11,954 nucleotides of DNA from Lachnospiraceae bacterium UBA2868 (GTDB taxonomy: Bacteria > Bacillota_A > Clostridia > Lachnospirales > Lachnospiraceae): positions 14,502 to 26,455 of the forward strand of contig DEEW01000188.1 of assembly GCA_002350465.1 (NCBI GenBank), in the 5' to 3' direction. Shown piece after piece: positions 1-7,121 of the stretch. The notes beneath the pieces are model-generated. The model searched no databases, had not been told where the DNA came from, and saw only the letters and a list, made by a program, of their open reading frames with translations. Both the position numbers and the translations under genes were made by a program. Each line of letters begins with the position of its first letter. Position 1 is the stretch's first letter.

Positions 1-242
1 ACCATCGCGATATCTCTGTCCTTGGGCTCAACATCGTTAACTACACGATCACCGATCTTGAGTTCACCTGAAGATATCTCTTCAAGACCTGCGATCATAC
101 GAAGTGTTGTTGACTTTCCGCATCCGGAAGGACCAACGAAGATGATGAATTCCTGATCTGCGATCTCAAGGTTGAAATCTTTAACAGCCTGGAATCCGTT
201 AGGATAAACTTTGCAAATGTTCTTAAGTGATAAACCTGCCAT
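1..242 (-). CDS. msmX: Sugar ABC transporter ATP-binding subunit (MsmX/UgpC type), N-terminal part, cut by window edge
   Basis: This is the cytoplasmic ATPase that powers uptake of oligosaccharides or glycerol-3-phosphate by CUT1-type ABC importers; one such ATPase often serves several permeases. Only the first 80 codons and two bases of the next are present. The protein starts [16 protein letters not shown] and has a perfect Walker [10 protein letters not shown], at residues 37-45, then [13 protein letters not shown] and the [10 protein letters not shown] stretch that precedes the Q-loop in MsmX, MalK and UgpC proteins. The signature motif, Walker B and regulatory domain lie outside the window. 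The ATG at 240-242 has a strong GGAGG (252-256) nine bases upstream. It is transcribed alone from the promoter at 297-326, behind the diguanylate cyclase gene. The family is secure; the transported sugar cannot be told. Confidence 0.93.
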   Translation of the reverse strand, partial: MAGLSLKNICKVYPNGFQAVKDFNLEIADQEFIIFVGPSGCGKSTTLRMIAGLEEISSGELKIGDRVVNDVEPKDRDIAM

Positions 243-263
243 TTAATGTAACCTCCATATAAT

Positions 264-300
264 TAATCATTTGGTGCACCGCACCACGCTAGAATGATTA
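264..300. promoter_or_regulatory. Nested inverted repeat over the -10 region and early leader (candidate operator)
   Basis: Outer arms TAATCATT (264-271) and AATGATTA (293-300) are perfect 8-base complements. Inside them, TGGTGC (272-277) and GCACCA (281-286) are perfect 6-base complements around ACC. The spacer CGCTAG (287-292) on one side makes the nest asymmetric. The outer right arm overlaps the -10 box, so that arm would not be transcribed from the predicted start near 290. This favours a DNA-level operator, although the inner repeat could also form a small leader hairpin. The regulator is unknown. Confidence 0.5.
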
Positions 301-326
301 TATCAAACACCTTATTAAAGTGTGAA
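297..326 (-). promoter_or_regulatory. Candidate sigma-A promoter of the msmX-like gene
   Basis: Read on the minus strand, a -35 box TTCACA (321-326) is separated by 18 bases from a perfect -10 box TATAAT (297-302). This predicts transcription starting near 290, giving a 5' leader of about 48 bases before the ATG at 242. It lies in the 139-bp gap between the diguanylate cyclase stop and the msmX start, the largest gap in the window. Two inverted repeats overlap it, which suggests control by a repressor or activator. Confidence 0.7.
307..323. promoter_or_regulatory. 17-bp imperfect palindrome in the promoter spacer (candidate operator)
   Basis: The sequence ACACCTTATTAAAGTGT is symmetric about position 315, with seven of eight base pairs matching. 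It fills most of the spacer between the -35 and -10 boxes of the msmX promoter and touches the first bases of the -35. A dimeric regulator bound here would block RNA polymerase. Short AT-rich palindromes arise by chance, so confidence is moderate to low. Confidence 0.35.
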
Positions 327-381
327 TGCCAAGGTTGCCCAAAGATTTTGTGCTTTCGTGTACAAATTAACCAATCGGTTA

Positions 382-1929
382 TTATTCTCTGTTGTCGGAA
401 TCAATCGGCTTGGGCTTTCCGGCTTTCTCGGCTTCAAGTTTATCCTCCTCTGTAGCCTCGGAGAAAAATGCAAGCTGGTTCTTGCCGCGCTTCTTGGCCT
501 TATACAATGCAGTGTCGGCAGCCTTGTACATGCTTTCGTAATCCACTCCGTCACGCGGATAAATTGCAGCTCCGATACTTGCTGTAGGCGAATATCTGGT
601 ATATGTACCAACCGTAAAGTCCTTGAAAAATCCCGCAACTCTTCCGGCTTCTCTCTCTATTATGCTGTCGTCCTTCAGATCCTTGAGGAATATGATGAAT
701 TCGTCACCACCGGTACGACCAATAATATCCGTAACACGAAATTCCGTTCTGATCCTCTTACCCAGAGTAGCTAATACTTCATCACCAAATGCATGTCCCA
801 TTGTATCGTTTATCTTCTTGAAGTTATCTATATCAAGAACACACATCATACAGGTCTTGTCCTTGCCCTCCCCGCTAAGATATTCCTTGATCTTGTTTTC
901 TGTTGATATCTTGTTGAGAAGTTCCGTAAGAAGGTCCGTTTCGGCCTTATTCTGGAGTTCCATGTTTTCTTTTGTGAAGTTGACCCTGTTAATAATGTAG
1001 ATGACTATGATAAGTCCGACAAATATTCCTATTGATATCAGGACTTTCATTATCATGCTTCTGGTATCCCGATTCTCTTCCTGAATGCTTCTGTTTATCT
1101 GGTTATCCCTTACGGATACTATAACACATGCTCCGGTTGTTGCTATCGGCTGATGACATATGTAACAGCTTACACCTTTCCCGTCGTTTACATGAACTGT
1201 TCCGGCCCTTCCGGATTCTATGCTCTGCATGAACACTGTGCTGCTTCCTTCGTCAAAAGTCAGCTTATCCACAACTTCAGACAGTCTGTCTCCGGGCTGG
1301 TAAATACCGGACTCGGCACCATACACCTCTCCTATGATGCCATTCGCATATACAAGCGCATAACTGTATGCCGTTGAATCCATCTGTTTTGCGATCTTGT
1401 CGGCTTTGTAGACCAGAATCAGGTTTCCCCGCCACTCGTCTTCAGTTCTTATAGGCGCTGAAACCATAAGAACAGCTCTGTTTTTCTCATCTACGATCGC
1501 CGCTGAATAGTCCTTCGTACCAAGAAGTGATTTGAACTCTTCCGATGAATTGACTGTCTGATATGTATTTCCATATGAATCTATGGCATTTCCGTTACTC
1601 TTGACTATATATGCGTCAACAAGACCCATATGATTATCAAGATATTTGATCAGCTCGACTGCCCTGTCTGAGAAAATGTCATCTTCATTCATAAGATAAT
1701 CCGCGATGGCATCCGCTCCGTTAACAGAGCCTTCATACAGTCCCTTATAATAACCGGCAACAGAAACAGCCTGACGGCTTACCCTGTCAAGCGCTTTTAT
1801 CTTTGAATTCTCCTGCATGGTTTTGTTATAGCTGATAAGTGTAAATACAAGAAAGACCATCAGGATAATTGTGGGAATAGCCCACTGGGTCGTTATGGAA
1901 TTGCTTTTGTTCTTCTCAGCCTTCCCCAT
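382..1929 (-). CDS. Membrane-anchored diguanylate cyclase with extracytoplasmic sensor region
   Basis: The protein (515 residues) makes cyclic di-GMP from two GTP at the inner face of the membrane. One transmembrane helix lies at about residues 16-34, an extracytoplasmic sensor region at about 35-290 that looks Cache-like, and a second helix at about 292-314. A GGDEF domain follows at about 325-490. It keeps the TDLLT start, the metal-binding DIDNFK (366-371), an intact GGDEF signature (407-411) and an RVTD I-site (398-401) exactly five residues before it, so an active enzyme with product inhibition is expected. A charged tail follows (491-515). Residues 255-259 read CYICH, a CxxCH pattern within the sensor. 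The ATG overlaps the end of the yesL gene by 14 bases and has GGAGG at 1936-1940, six bases upstream, so the two are co-transcribed. The ligand is unknown; the sensor fold is a judgement from pattern only. Confidence 0.93.
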   Translation of the reverse strand: MGKAEKNKSNSITTQWAIPTIILMVFLVFTLISYNKTMQENSKIKALDRVSRQAVSVAGYYKGLYEGSVNGADAIADYLMNEDDIFSDRAVELIKYLDNHMGLVDAYIVKSNGNAIDSYGNTYQTVNSSEEFKSLLGTKDYSAAIVDEKNRAVLMVSAPIRTEDEWRGNLILVYKADKIAKQMDSTAYSYALVYANGIIGEVYGAESGIYQPGDRLSEVVDKLTFDEGSSTVFMQSIESGRAGTVHVNDGKGVSCYICHQPIATTGACVIVSVRDNQINRSIQEENRDTRSMIMKVLISIGIFVGLIIVIYIINRVNFTKENMELQNKAETDLLTELLNKISTENKIKEYLSGEGKDKTCMMCVLDIDNFKKINDTMGHAFGDEVLATLGKRIRTEFRVTDIIGRTGGDEFIIFLKDLKDDSIIEREAGRVAGFFKDFTVGTYTRYSPTASIGAAIYPRDGVDYESMYKAADTALYKAKKRGKNQLAFFSEATEEDKLEAEKAGKPKPIDSDNRE

Positions 1930-2593
1930 TTATATCCTCCGCCGGATCGGAACTGCTATCCTCCTTCGGCATGTATAATACAAATATCTTATTAAACAAT
2001 TTGGAATTGAAATATGCAGTCGCGGAAAACATTATCAGCACCAGTATAAACAGCGCCGGAAAAAACCATATAAGCACAACCGGGATCGCCGTTATGACCA
2101 GCATAGCAATCGTATATGGAAGATGCCTGATGCTGATAAGGAACGCATTTTTGGCTGTGTTTGTGATGGTGTTATCAAACTGCGCCAGAATCGGGAATAT
2201 ATACGTACCAACCATAAGAATAACAATCCCCATCAGGAAAACAGCAACCATTATCACGTTGCCCAAAGCCGGGCTGCCTAGAATCTCAGCTGTGTTACCA
2301 CTGTTAACGATCCGAAGATCTGTTATCATTATCATTCCCACAACAAGAAAACCTATCCAAATAACTGTGGCCTGTTTAAAGTTTTCTTTAAAGGATTTGA
2401 AGTAAGACCGTGTGATATACCCCTCTTCATCTTTTGCCATCTTAAGTGTCACATAATAAAGTGCCGTTGTAGCCGCTCCGATCGTTATCACAGGTATGCA
2501 GCATACTATAAACAGCAGATTCAGCCAGAATAAATCTGCGAGTCTGGACAAAAATGTAAACACCGGGCCTTCAAAATTAAATGCTCTGCTCAT
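1916..2593 (-). CDS. yesL: YesL-family (DUF624) integral membrane protein
   Basis: This 225-residue protein matches the YesL/DUF624 family, whose members are often found beside carbohydrate ABC transporters and sugar-responsive regulators; the biochemical role is not established. The start MSRAFNFEGP, then SRLADLFWLNLLFI and TTALYYVTLKM, with DEEGYITRSYFKSFKENFKQA around residues 55-75, is the family hallmark. About five membrane helices are seen near 21-45, 76-92, 112-134, 158-176 and 177-195, with a short acidic C-terminus. A longer reading frame from a TTG at 2602 exists, but its Shine-Dalgarno would be almost touching. The ATG at 2593, with AAGG ten bases upstream and the usual family N-terminus, is preferred. 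It heads a two-gene unit with the diguanylate cyclase. Confidence 0.88.
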   Translation of the reverse strand: MSRAFNFEGPVFTFLSRLADLFWLNLLFIVCCIPVITIGAATTALYYVTLKMAKDEEGYITRSYFKSFKENFKQATVIWIGFLVVGMIMITDLRIVNSGNTAEILGSPALGNVIMVAVFLMGIVILMVGTYIFPILAQFDNTITNTAKNAFLISIRHLPYTIAMLVITAIPVVLIWFFPALFILVLIMFSATAYFNSKLFNKIFVLYMPKEDSSSDPAEDINGEG

Positions 2594-2631
2594 TTTATGC
2601 AAACCTTAAGGCAAGAAAACACACCTTTTTT

Positions 2632-2660
2632 ATTATAATTTAGCGTAGAAAAAAAAGCAA
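2632..2660 (-). promoter_or_regulatory. Candidate promoter of the yesL–diguanylate cyclase unit
   Basis: On the minus strand TTGCTT (2655-2660) is followed after 17 bases by a perfect TATAAT (2632-2637) in the 67-bp gap behind the GNAT gene. The -35 box is weak (TTG only), but the spacing and -10 are good. The -35 begins one base past the end of the GNAT stop codon. A run of eight T precedes the spacer but has no stem before it, so I do not call it a terminator. Confidence 0.5.
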
Positions 2661-3128
2661 TCAAAAGAGTTCTATCTTCATCGGGGTATATCTGATACCA
2701 TCGGCGGTCTTTTCCCCATCCAGATCGGTAAACCCCAGTTTGTGATAAAAATCAACGGCAAACGGTGCCGAAAACACTGTCATCTCTTCTACTCCCTCAG
2801 CGGCAGCATCCGTAAATGCCGTCCTGAGTAATTGGGTTGCTATTCCCTGATGATGAAAAGCCCCATCCACAAACAAAAGTGATATGTGCCAGTGTTTACG
2901 GATACCCAGAATACCGATAATCACATCATTCTCATCAAATGCACCCAGTGCATAATAATCACCGAGCACAAACATATTCCTTAGTTCATCACCTTTTACA
3001 AACTCATGAAAGTTCTTTATTCCTTCATCGTTATAATCAGGCGCTTCATAGGTCAGAAAAGTATCCCATGCCAGCTGCATGGCCATATTCCATTCATTTC
3101 TTTTTATATGTCTGATCTCATAGGTCAT
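2661..3128 (-). CDS. GNAT-family N-acetyltransferase
   Basis: This 155-residue protein fits the Gcn5-related acetyltransferase fold, which moves an acetyl group from acetyl-CoA to an amine; the substrate is unknown. The acetyl-CoA loop is seen at FHHQGIATQLL (91-101), corresponding to the family's (Q/R)xxGx(G/A) with His in place of Gln/Arg. It is preceded by the strand ISLLFVDGAF (82-91), and the C-terminal FYHKLGF (127-133) is typical of motif B. The N-terminal half, with EWNMAMQLAWDTF, resembles small uncharacterised clostridial GNATs. The ATG shares bases with the stop of the DUF1002 gene (ATGA), with only AAGAA upstream, so translation is probably coupled to that gene. It could be a modifier of a small molecule or of a protein end; nothing here decides. 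Confidence 0.88.
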   Translation of the reverse strand: MTYEIRHIKRNEWNMAMQLAWDTFLTYEAPDYNDEGIKNFHEFVKGDELRNMFVLGDYYALGAFDENDVIIGILGIRKHWHISLLFVDGAFHHQGIATQLLRTAFTDAAAEGVEEMTVFSAPFAVDFYHKLGFTDLDGEKTADGIRYTPMKIELF

Positions 3129-4240
3129 TTCTTGAACAATCCCGAGAAAAATCCCGCAATACTGTTTCCTATGCTTTTAGCAGTGTTTGTGATGGCATTT
3201 CCGATTATATCCGTCAGTCCAAGATCCTTGATATCTACTTTGTTGATGTCAAAAGTCCCCGCTTTAATATCATCCTTATACTTTGCATAGATATCATCGG
3301 CCTGCTCGGCAAGCACCTTATAATCAATGCCCATTGCCTTAACCTTCATCATAAGATCCACTATCTGTGCGATCTCCTCTTCCGAAAGAGTAACTTTCAG
3401 ATCAACCATTCCCTTTCTGATGGCGGCGTCTATCTCTTCCTTTGTGTTAAGGTCGTTGGTCGCAACAACAGTTTTGATATAAGCAATAAGTTCTTCTGCC
3501 TGATCATCACCTACCGCCTCTTTTATCTGTCCGGTAGTCACAAGCTCATTAAGGGATGTGTCTATTGCTTCATTACTTACCTCTTTACCGCTCATACTCT
3601 CATAAGCCTTCAGGGCACCGATCAGAGCTGCCGTACCCGATATGGAAGTAGGTCCGCATACAAATATATCCGCATCGGTAACTCCCGCGGTAATAAGGGC
3701 ATTTCTGTACATATTCGTTGTACAGTAATTGATATTGTTTGTAGTAACAACAACTCCGTGTCCGGTTTCTTCGGGCTTGACAAGTACCGACGAAAGAGAT
3801 TTTGTTCCTATTATTGAAGATGCTATATACTTATCAAGTGCTGCATGTTCCTCGGCATTGGTGGTGATTACAACTTCATAATCTCCCAGATCCGATTCCG
3901 ATACACCCATTTGCGACAGAACGTTTGTCCTTTGCTCGGGTGTAAGATCTGCTCCAAGAGCTATGTACCCCTTTTTATCAGTCTTCTTTGATCCTTCATC
4001 CGCTTTGTCTGACCCACCGAACAGTGAATCTATGATCGAAGTGATCCCGCCGCCCTCAGAGGGTGCCTGCGTAGGCGTAGGGGTAGGTGTTGCGGTGATG
4101 ATTGTCGTAGCTTCCTTGGCCTTTTCGGTAACCGTTCCGTTCCCCGAATCATCAAATGTTATAGTCTGCGTTGCCCCGACACTTACGGTCATTCCCAGTG
4201 TAAGTGCCATAATAGTAATCATACTGATAAATTTTTTCAT
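3125..4240 (-). CDS. Secreted DUF1002 (YpuA-like) protein
   Basis: The 371-residue protein has a clear signal peptide (MKKFISMITIMALTLGMTVS, likely cut near residue 23 after VGA). A short Thr-Pro linker (51-57) and a flexible Gly/Ser/Lys segment lead to a DUF1002 domain at about 91-320. Family marks include GYIALGADLTPEQR (91-104), VVITTNAEEH (123-132), the SIIGTKSLSSV stretch (142-152), ALITAGVTDADIFVCGPT (181-198) and SGTAALIGALKAYE (201-214). The C-terminal tail is an amphipathic, Gly/Phe-rich segment ending SIAGFFSGLFKK, possibly membrane-active or an anchor. B. subtilis YpuA belongs to this family, and its function is not known. The ATG at 4238-4240 has AAGGGAG at 4251-4257. It lies 45 bp behind metG without a convincing promoter and overlaps the GNAT gene by four bases. 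Confidence 0.88.
   Translation of the reverse strand: MKKFISMITIMALTLGMTVSVGATQTITFDDSGNGTVTEKAKEATTIITATPTPTPTQAPSEGGGITSIIDSLFGGSDKADEGSKKTDKKGYIALGADLTPEQRTNVLSQMGVSESDLGDYEVVITTNAEEHAALDKYIASSIIGTKSLSSVLVKPEETGHGVVVTTNNINYCTTNMYRNALITAGVTDADIFVCGPTSISGTAALIGALKAYESMSGKEVSNEAIDTSLNELVTTGQIKEAVGDDQAEELIAYIKTVVATNDLNTKEEIDAAIRKGMVDLKVTLSEEEIAQIVDLMMKVKAMGIDYKVLAEQADDIYAKYKDDIKAGTFDINKVDIKDLGLTDIIGNAITNTAKSIGNSIAGFFSGLFKK
4071..4088. repeat. Three tandem hexamers encoding the Thr-Pro linker
   Basis: GTAGGC, GTAGGG and GTAGGT stand head to tail on the plus strand and, read on the minus strand, encode Thr-Pro repeats in the linker between signal peptide and DUF1002 domain (residues 51-56). The copies differ only in the last base, a wobble position. 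Slippage could vary linker length between strains. Confidence 0.6.
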
Positions 4241-4285
4241 AATTTTTATTCTCCCTTCTATGTTTAAACAAATCAGTCAATAACT

Positions 4286-6268
4286 CTAAAGAATTTCCGA
4301 ACCTGATTTCATGTCCTTTTCCGGTGTCATTAATGACAGGTTTCCTTCATCATCCTCTGCGCAGAGAATCATTCCTTCCGACTCGATGCCGGCAAGTTTT
4401 GCACTCTTTAGGTTAAGCAAAACCATTACCTTCTTCCCCACCATTTCTTCGGGCTTGTAGTAAGCCTTGATCCCGGAAACTATCTGCTTAACACTGTCTC
4501 CGATCTTAACCTTTGAGCACAGGAGTTTTTTGGATTTCGGAACCTCCTCGCACGCTATTATCTCACCGACTACAAATTGCATCTTTGCAAAATCATTATA
4601 TTCAATCTCGTCTTTTGCCTCTACATGCATTTCGGAACTTGCAGCATCTTCATCCGGCAGGATTCCGTTTTCTTTTTCATATTCCGCTCTTTGGGCTTCC
4701 TGTATTTTGGAAACCTCTTCCATTACATCCTCGATCTTTTTCCTGGCAAAAAGCATTTCCGGATTATCGGTGACTTTTGTTCCGCTTCTGTAGATTCCGA
4801 ATTCCGAAAGAAGTTCGAAATCTCTTTCGGTACCGTACAGCTCCATCAGAATCTTATCCGCGGTTTCGGGCATGAACGGCTTTAACAGATTAGCTCCTAT
4901 GCATATTCCCTCAACAAGATTGTACATTACTTCGGAGAGTCGGTTTCTGTCAGCTTCATTCTTTGCAAGAACCCAGGGCTCTGTCTCGTCAATGTATTTA
5001 TTGCATCGTCTGAATATATTGAAGACTTCCGTGAGGGCATCAGCCATATGCATCTCATCCATCTTCTTTCTGACCTTCTCGGCAGCCCCTGTACACACAG
5101 CCTTAAGGTCATCATCATATTCACCTGTCGCTCCCGTACTGCTCACAAACCCGTCAAAATACTTGTTGCTCATGGTTATCGTACGGTTGACAAGGTTTCC
5201 CAAAACGTTTGCCAGATCAGAATTGTACCTCTCAGTCATAAGCTCCCAGGTGATCGTTCCGTCATTGTCATACGGCATTTCATGAAGAACATAGTATCTG
5301 ACAGCATCAACACCGAAGAGCCTTATAAGATCATCCGCGTAAATAACGTTTCCCCGGGATTTACTCATTTTCTCTCCGCCCTGCAAAAGCCAGGGATGTC
5401 CAAACACCTGCTTCGGGATCGGAAGATCAAGACTCATCAGGAATATCGGCCAATATATTGTATGGAACCTGATTATATCTTTGCCGATAAGATGAAGGTC
5501 TGCGGGCCACAGCCGGTTAAACTGTTCCGTAGAATTCCCGTCGGCATCATATCCTATTCCCGTTATATAGTTTGAAAGCGCATCCAGCCAAACGTAAACA
5601 ACATGATTATCATCAAAATCAACGGGAATACCCCATTTAAATGATGTACGGCTGACACACAGGTCCTGAAGTCCCGGTAGAAGGAAATTATTCATCATTT
5701 CATTTTTACGTGATACAGGCTGTATAAATTCGGGATGGGTATTAATATACTCTATCAGTCTGTCGGCGTACTTGCTCATTTTGAAGAAATACGCCTCTTC
5801 CTTTGCAGGCTTTACTTCTCTGCCGCAGTCAGGGCATTTACCGTCCACCAGCTGGCTTTGTGTCCAGAATGATTCGCAGGGAGTACAGTACATTCCCTCA
5901 TAGGAGCCTTTATAAATATCTCCTTTTTCGTACATCTTCTTAAATATTTTCTGTATCTGTCTCTCATGGTCCGTATCGGTTGTTCTGATAAACCGGTCAT
6001 AACCAACATTTAAGCTGTCGCATATATCCTTTATCTGCCCGGCAATCTTATCCACAAACTCTTTGGGAGTAATACCCGCAGCCTTTGCTTTTTCCTCAAT
6101 CTTCTGTCCGTGCTCATCGGTTCCGGTCTGAAACCATACATCTTTTCCCTCAAGCTTTTTAAATCTTGCAATCGCATCAGCCATAACTATCTCGTAGCTG
6201 TTGCCTATATGAGGTTTCCCCGAAGTATATGCGATAGCGGTTGTTAAATAGTATTTTTCTTTTTCCAT
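4286..6268 (-). CDS. metG: Methionyl-tRNA synthetase with C-terminal tRNA-binding domain
   Basis: This enzyme charges tRNA-Met (initiator and elongator) with methionine using ATP in the cytoplasm. The 660-residue length is normal for the form with a fused C-terminal domain. The class I signature HIGN is at residues 20-23 and KMSKS at 300-304. A four-cysteine zinc knuckle lies in the connective peptide (C128, C131, C145, C148), and the anticodon-binding helical domain spans about 350-500. A tRNA-binding OB fold of the EMAP/Trbp111 type sits at about 556-660, linked by a charged coiled stretch (510-550). The ATG shares its last-read base with the rsmI stop (TAATG) and has AGGAG at 6277-6281, eight bases upstream. 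It is the last housekeeping gene of the cluster, as metS is in Bacillus, although abrB does not lie between. The stop is TAG. Confidence 0.98.
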   Translation of the reverse strand: MEKEKYYLTTAIAYTSGKPHIGNSYEIVMADAIARFKKLEGKDVWFQTGTDEHGQKIEEKAKAAGITPKEFVDKIAGQIKDICDSLNVGYDRFIRTTDTDHERQIQKIFKKMYEKGDIYKGSYEGMYCTPCESFWTQSQLVDGKCPDCGREVKPAKEEAYFFKMSKYADRLIEYINTHPEFIQPVSRKNEMMNNFLLPGLQDLCVSRTSFKWGIPVDFDDNHVVYVWLDALSNYITGIGYDADGNSTEQFNRLWPADLHLIGKDIIRFHTIYWPIFLMSLDLPIPKQVFGHPWLLQGGEKMSKSRGNVIYADDLIRLFGVDAVRYYVLHEMPYDNDGTITWELMTERYNSDLANVLGNLVNRTITMSNKYFDGFVSSTGATGEYDDDLKAVCTGAAEKVRKKMDEMHMADALTEVFNIFRRCNKYIDETEPWVLAKNEADRNRLSEVMYNLVEGICIGANLLKPFMPETADKILMELYGTERDFELLSEFGIYRSGTKVTDNPEMLFARKKIEDVMEEVSKIQEAQRAEYEKENGILPDEDAASSEMHVEAKDEIEYNDFAKMQFVVGEIIACEEVPKSKKLLCSKVKIGDSVKQIVSGIKAYYKPEEMVGKKVMVLLNLKSAKLAGIESEGMILCAEDDEGNLSLMTPEKDMKSGSEIL

Positions 6269-7119
6269 TATATCAGCTCCTTATATATCTCTCTTTTTGA
6301 AACGCCTCTGTCTGCCGCAACTTTTTTCATTGCCTCTTTACGGTCATAACCCTGCGCTTCGTATATTGCCATATGTTCATTGATATCCTTCCGGTTCCAT
6401 TCGTCTTTTTTCTCTTCTTCTATCTCCTCGCGTGATCTTCCTTCAAGTATCAGAACAAATTCGCCTTTGGGTTCATGTTCATTATAATAATCCAACGCCT
6501 CACAAAGGCGCATTCGTTTGACTTCCTCAAATTTCTTGGTAAGTTCCCTGCATATGGCAATCTTCCTGTCTCCGAGCCGGGCATACATCTCGGCAAGCGT
6601 ACTCTTTAGGTGATGCGGCGCCTCATACAGTATAATTGTCCTTGTTTCGTTTATAAGGTCTTCGTACACTTCCCGTCTTGATTTTTTGTCCGAAGGAAGA
6701 AATCCCTCAAACACAAAACGCCTTGAAGCCAGTCCCGACAATGAAAGAGCGGTAACAAATGCGCAGGGACCGGGCAGGGAAGTAACCCGTATTCCTTCCT
6801 TATGGCACATATCGGTAAGGACTTCCCCGGGATCCGAGATCGATGGGGTTCCGGCATCGGTTACAAGTGCTACCGATAAACCGTTTTTCATTTTATCTAT
6901 AAGCTCTTTCGCTTTATCGTACTTATTATATTCATGATAGCTTGTCAAAGGCACCTTTATCCCATAGTGATTAAGAAGCTTAATACTGTTTCTCGTATCT
7001 TCCGCAGCGACAAGATCGACACTTCTGAGAGTATCAACCACCCTTTCCGTTATATCGGACAGATTTCCGATCGGTGTCGCACAAAGATAAAGTATACCTT
7101 CTTTTCCTGTTTCTTCCAT
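6268..7119 (-). CDS. rsmI: 16S rRNA (cytidine1402-2'-O)-methyltransferase RsmI
   Basis: RsmI methylates the 2'-hydroxyl of C1402 in the decoding centre of 16S rRNA using S-adenosylmethionine. The 283-residue protein has the tetrapyrrole-methylase fold: CATPIGNLSD (13-22), the AAEDTR motif (38-43), the SAM-binding TDAGTPSISDPG (87-98), SLPGPCAFVTAL (114-125) and FEGFLP. A C-terminal helical region holds a lysine- and glutamate-rich stretch (about 230-245). The final segment with DRGVSKREIYKEL is the usual small helical domain of the family. It starts two bases after the trmN6 stop with no good Shine-Dalgarno, suggesting translational coupling. It corresponds to B. subtilis yabC, which has the same neighbours. 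Confidence 0.97.
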   Translation of the reverse strand: MEETGKEGILYLCATPIGNLSDITERVVDTLRSVDLVAAEDTRNSIKLLNHYGIKVPLTSYHEYNKYDKAKELIDKMKNGLSVALVTDAGTPSISDPGEVLTDMCHKEGIRVTSLPGPCAFVTALSLSGLASRRFVFEGFLPSDKKSRREVYEDLINETRTIILYEAPHHLKSTLAEMYARLGDRKIAICRELTKKFEEVKRMRLCEALDYYNEHEPKGEFVLILEGRSREEIEEEKKDEWNRKDINEHMAIYEAQGYDRKEAMKKVAADRGVSKREIYKELI

Positions 7120-7121
7120 GT

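Noticed and set aside
368..381. Possible terminator hairpin just after the diguanylate cyclase stop (TAACC-AATC-GGTTA)
   Set aside because: The stem is only five base pairs and no run of T follows it on the minus strand; too weak to call.
322..774. Plus-strand open frame of 150 codons opposite the end of the diguanylate cyclase gene
   Set aside because: It runs antisense to the conserved GGDEF domain coding region, has no family resemblance and no clear ribosome-binding site.
2594..2602. Upstream TTG start for the yesL gene, adding Met-His-Lys
   Set aside because: The AAGG Shine-Dalgarno would lie almost against the TTG, while it is ten bases from the ATG at 2593, which gives the usual family N-terminus.
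2649..2656. Run of eight T on the minus strand right after the GNAT stop, as in an intrinsic terminator
   Set aside because: No stem of useful length precedes the run; it falls in the spacer and -35 region of the candidate yesL promoter.
2157..3194. A 13-base identical stretch (GTGTTTGTGATGG) in the yesL and DUF1002 genes, both encoding Ile-Thr-Asn-Thr-Ala
   Set aside because: Only two copies, in unrelated coding contexts about 1 kb apart with no further similarity around them; best taken as coincidence.
4261..4285. TTGACT and the palindrome TGTTTAAACA between metG and the DUF1002 gene as a promoter or operator
   Set aside because: No acceptable -10 box stands 16-18 bases from TTGACT, and a 10-bp AT-rich palindrome is expected by chance.
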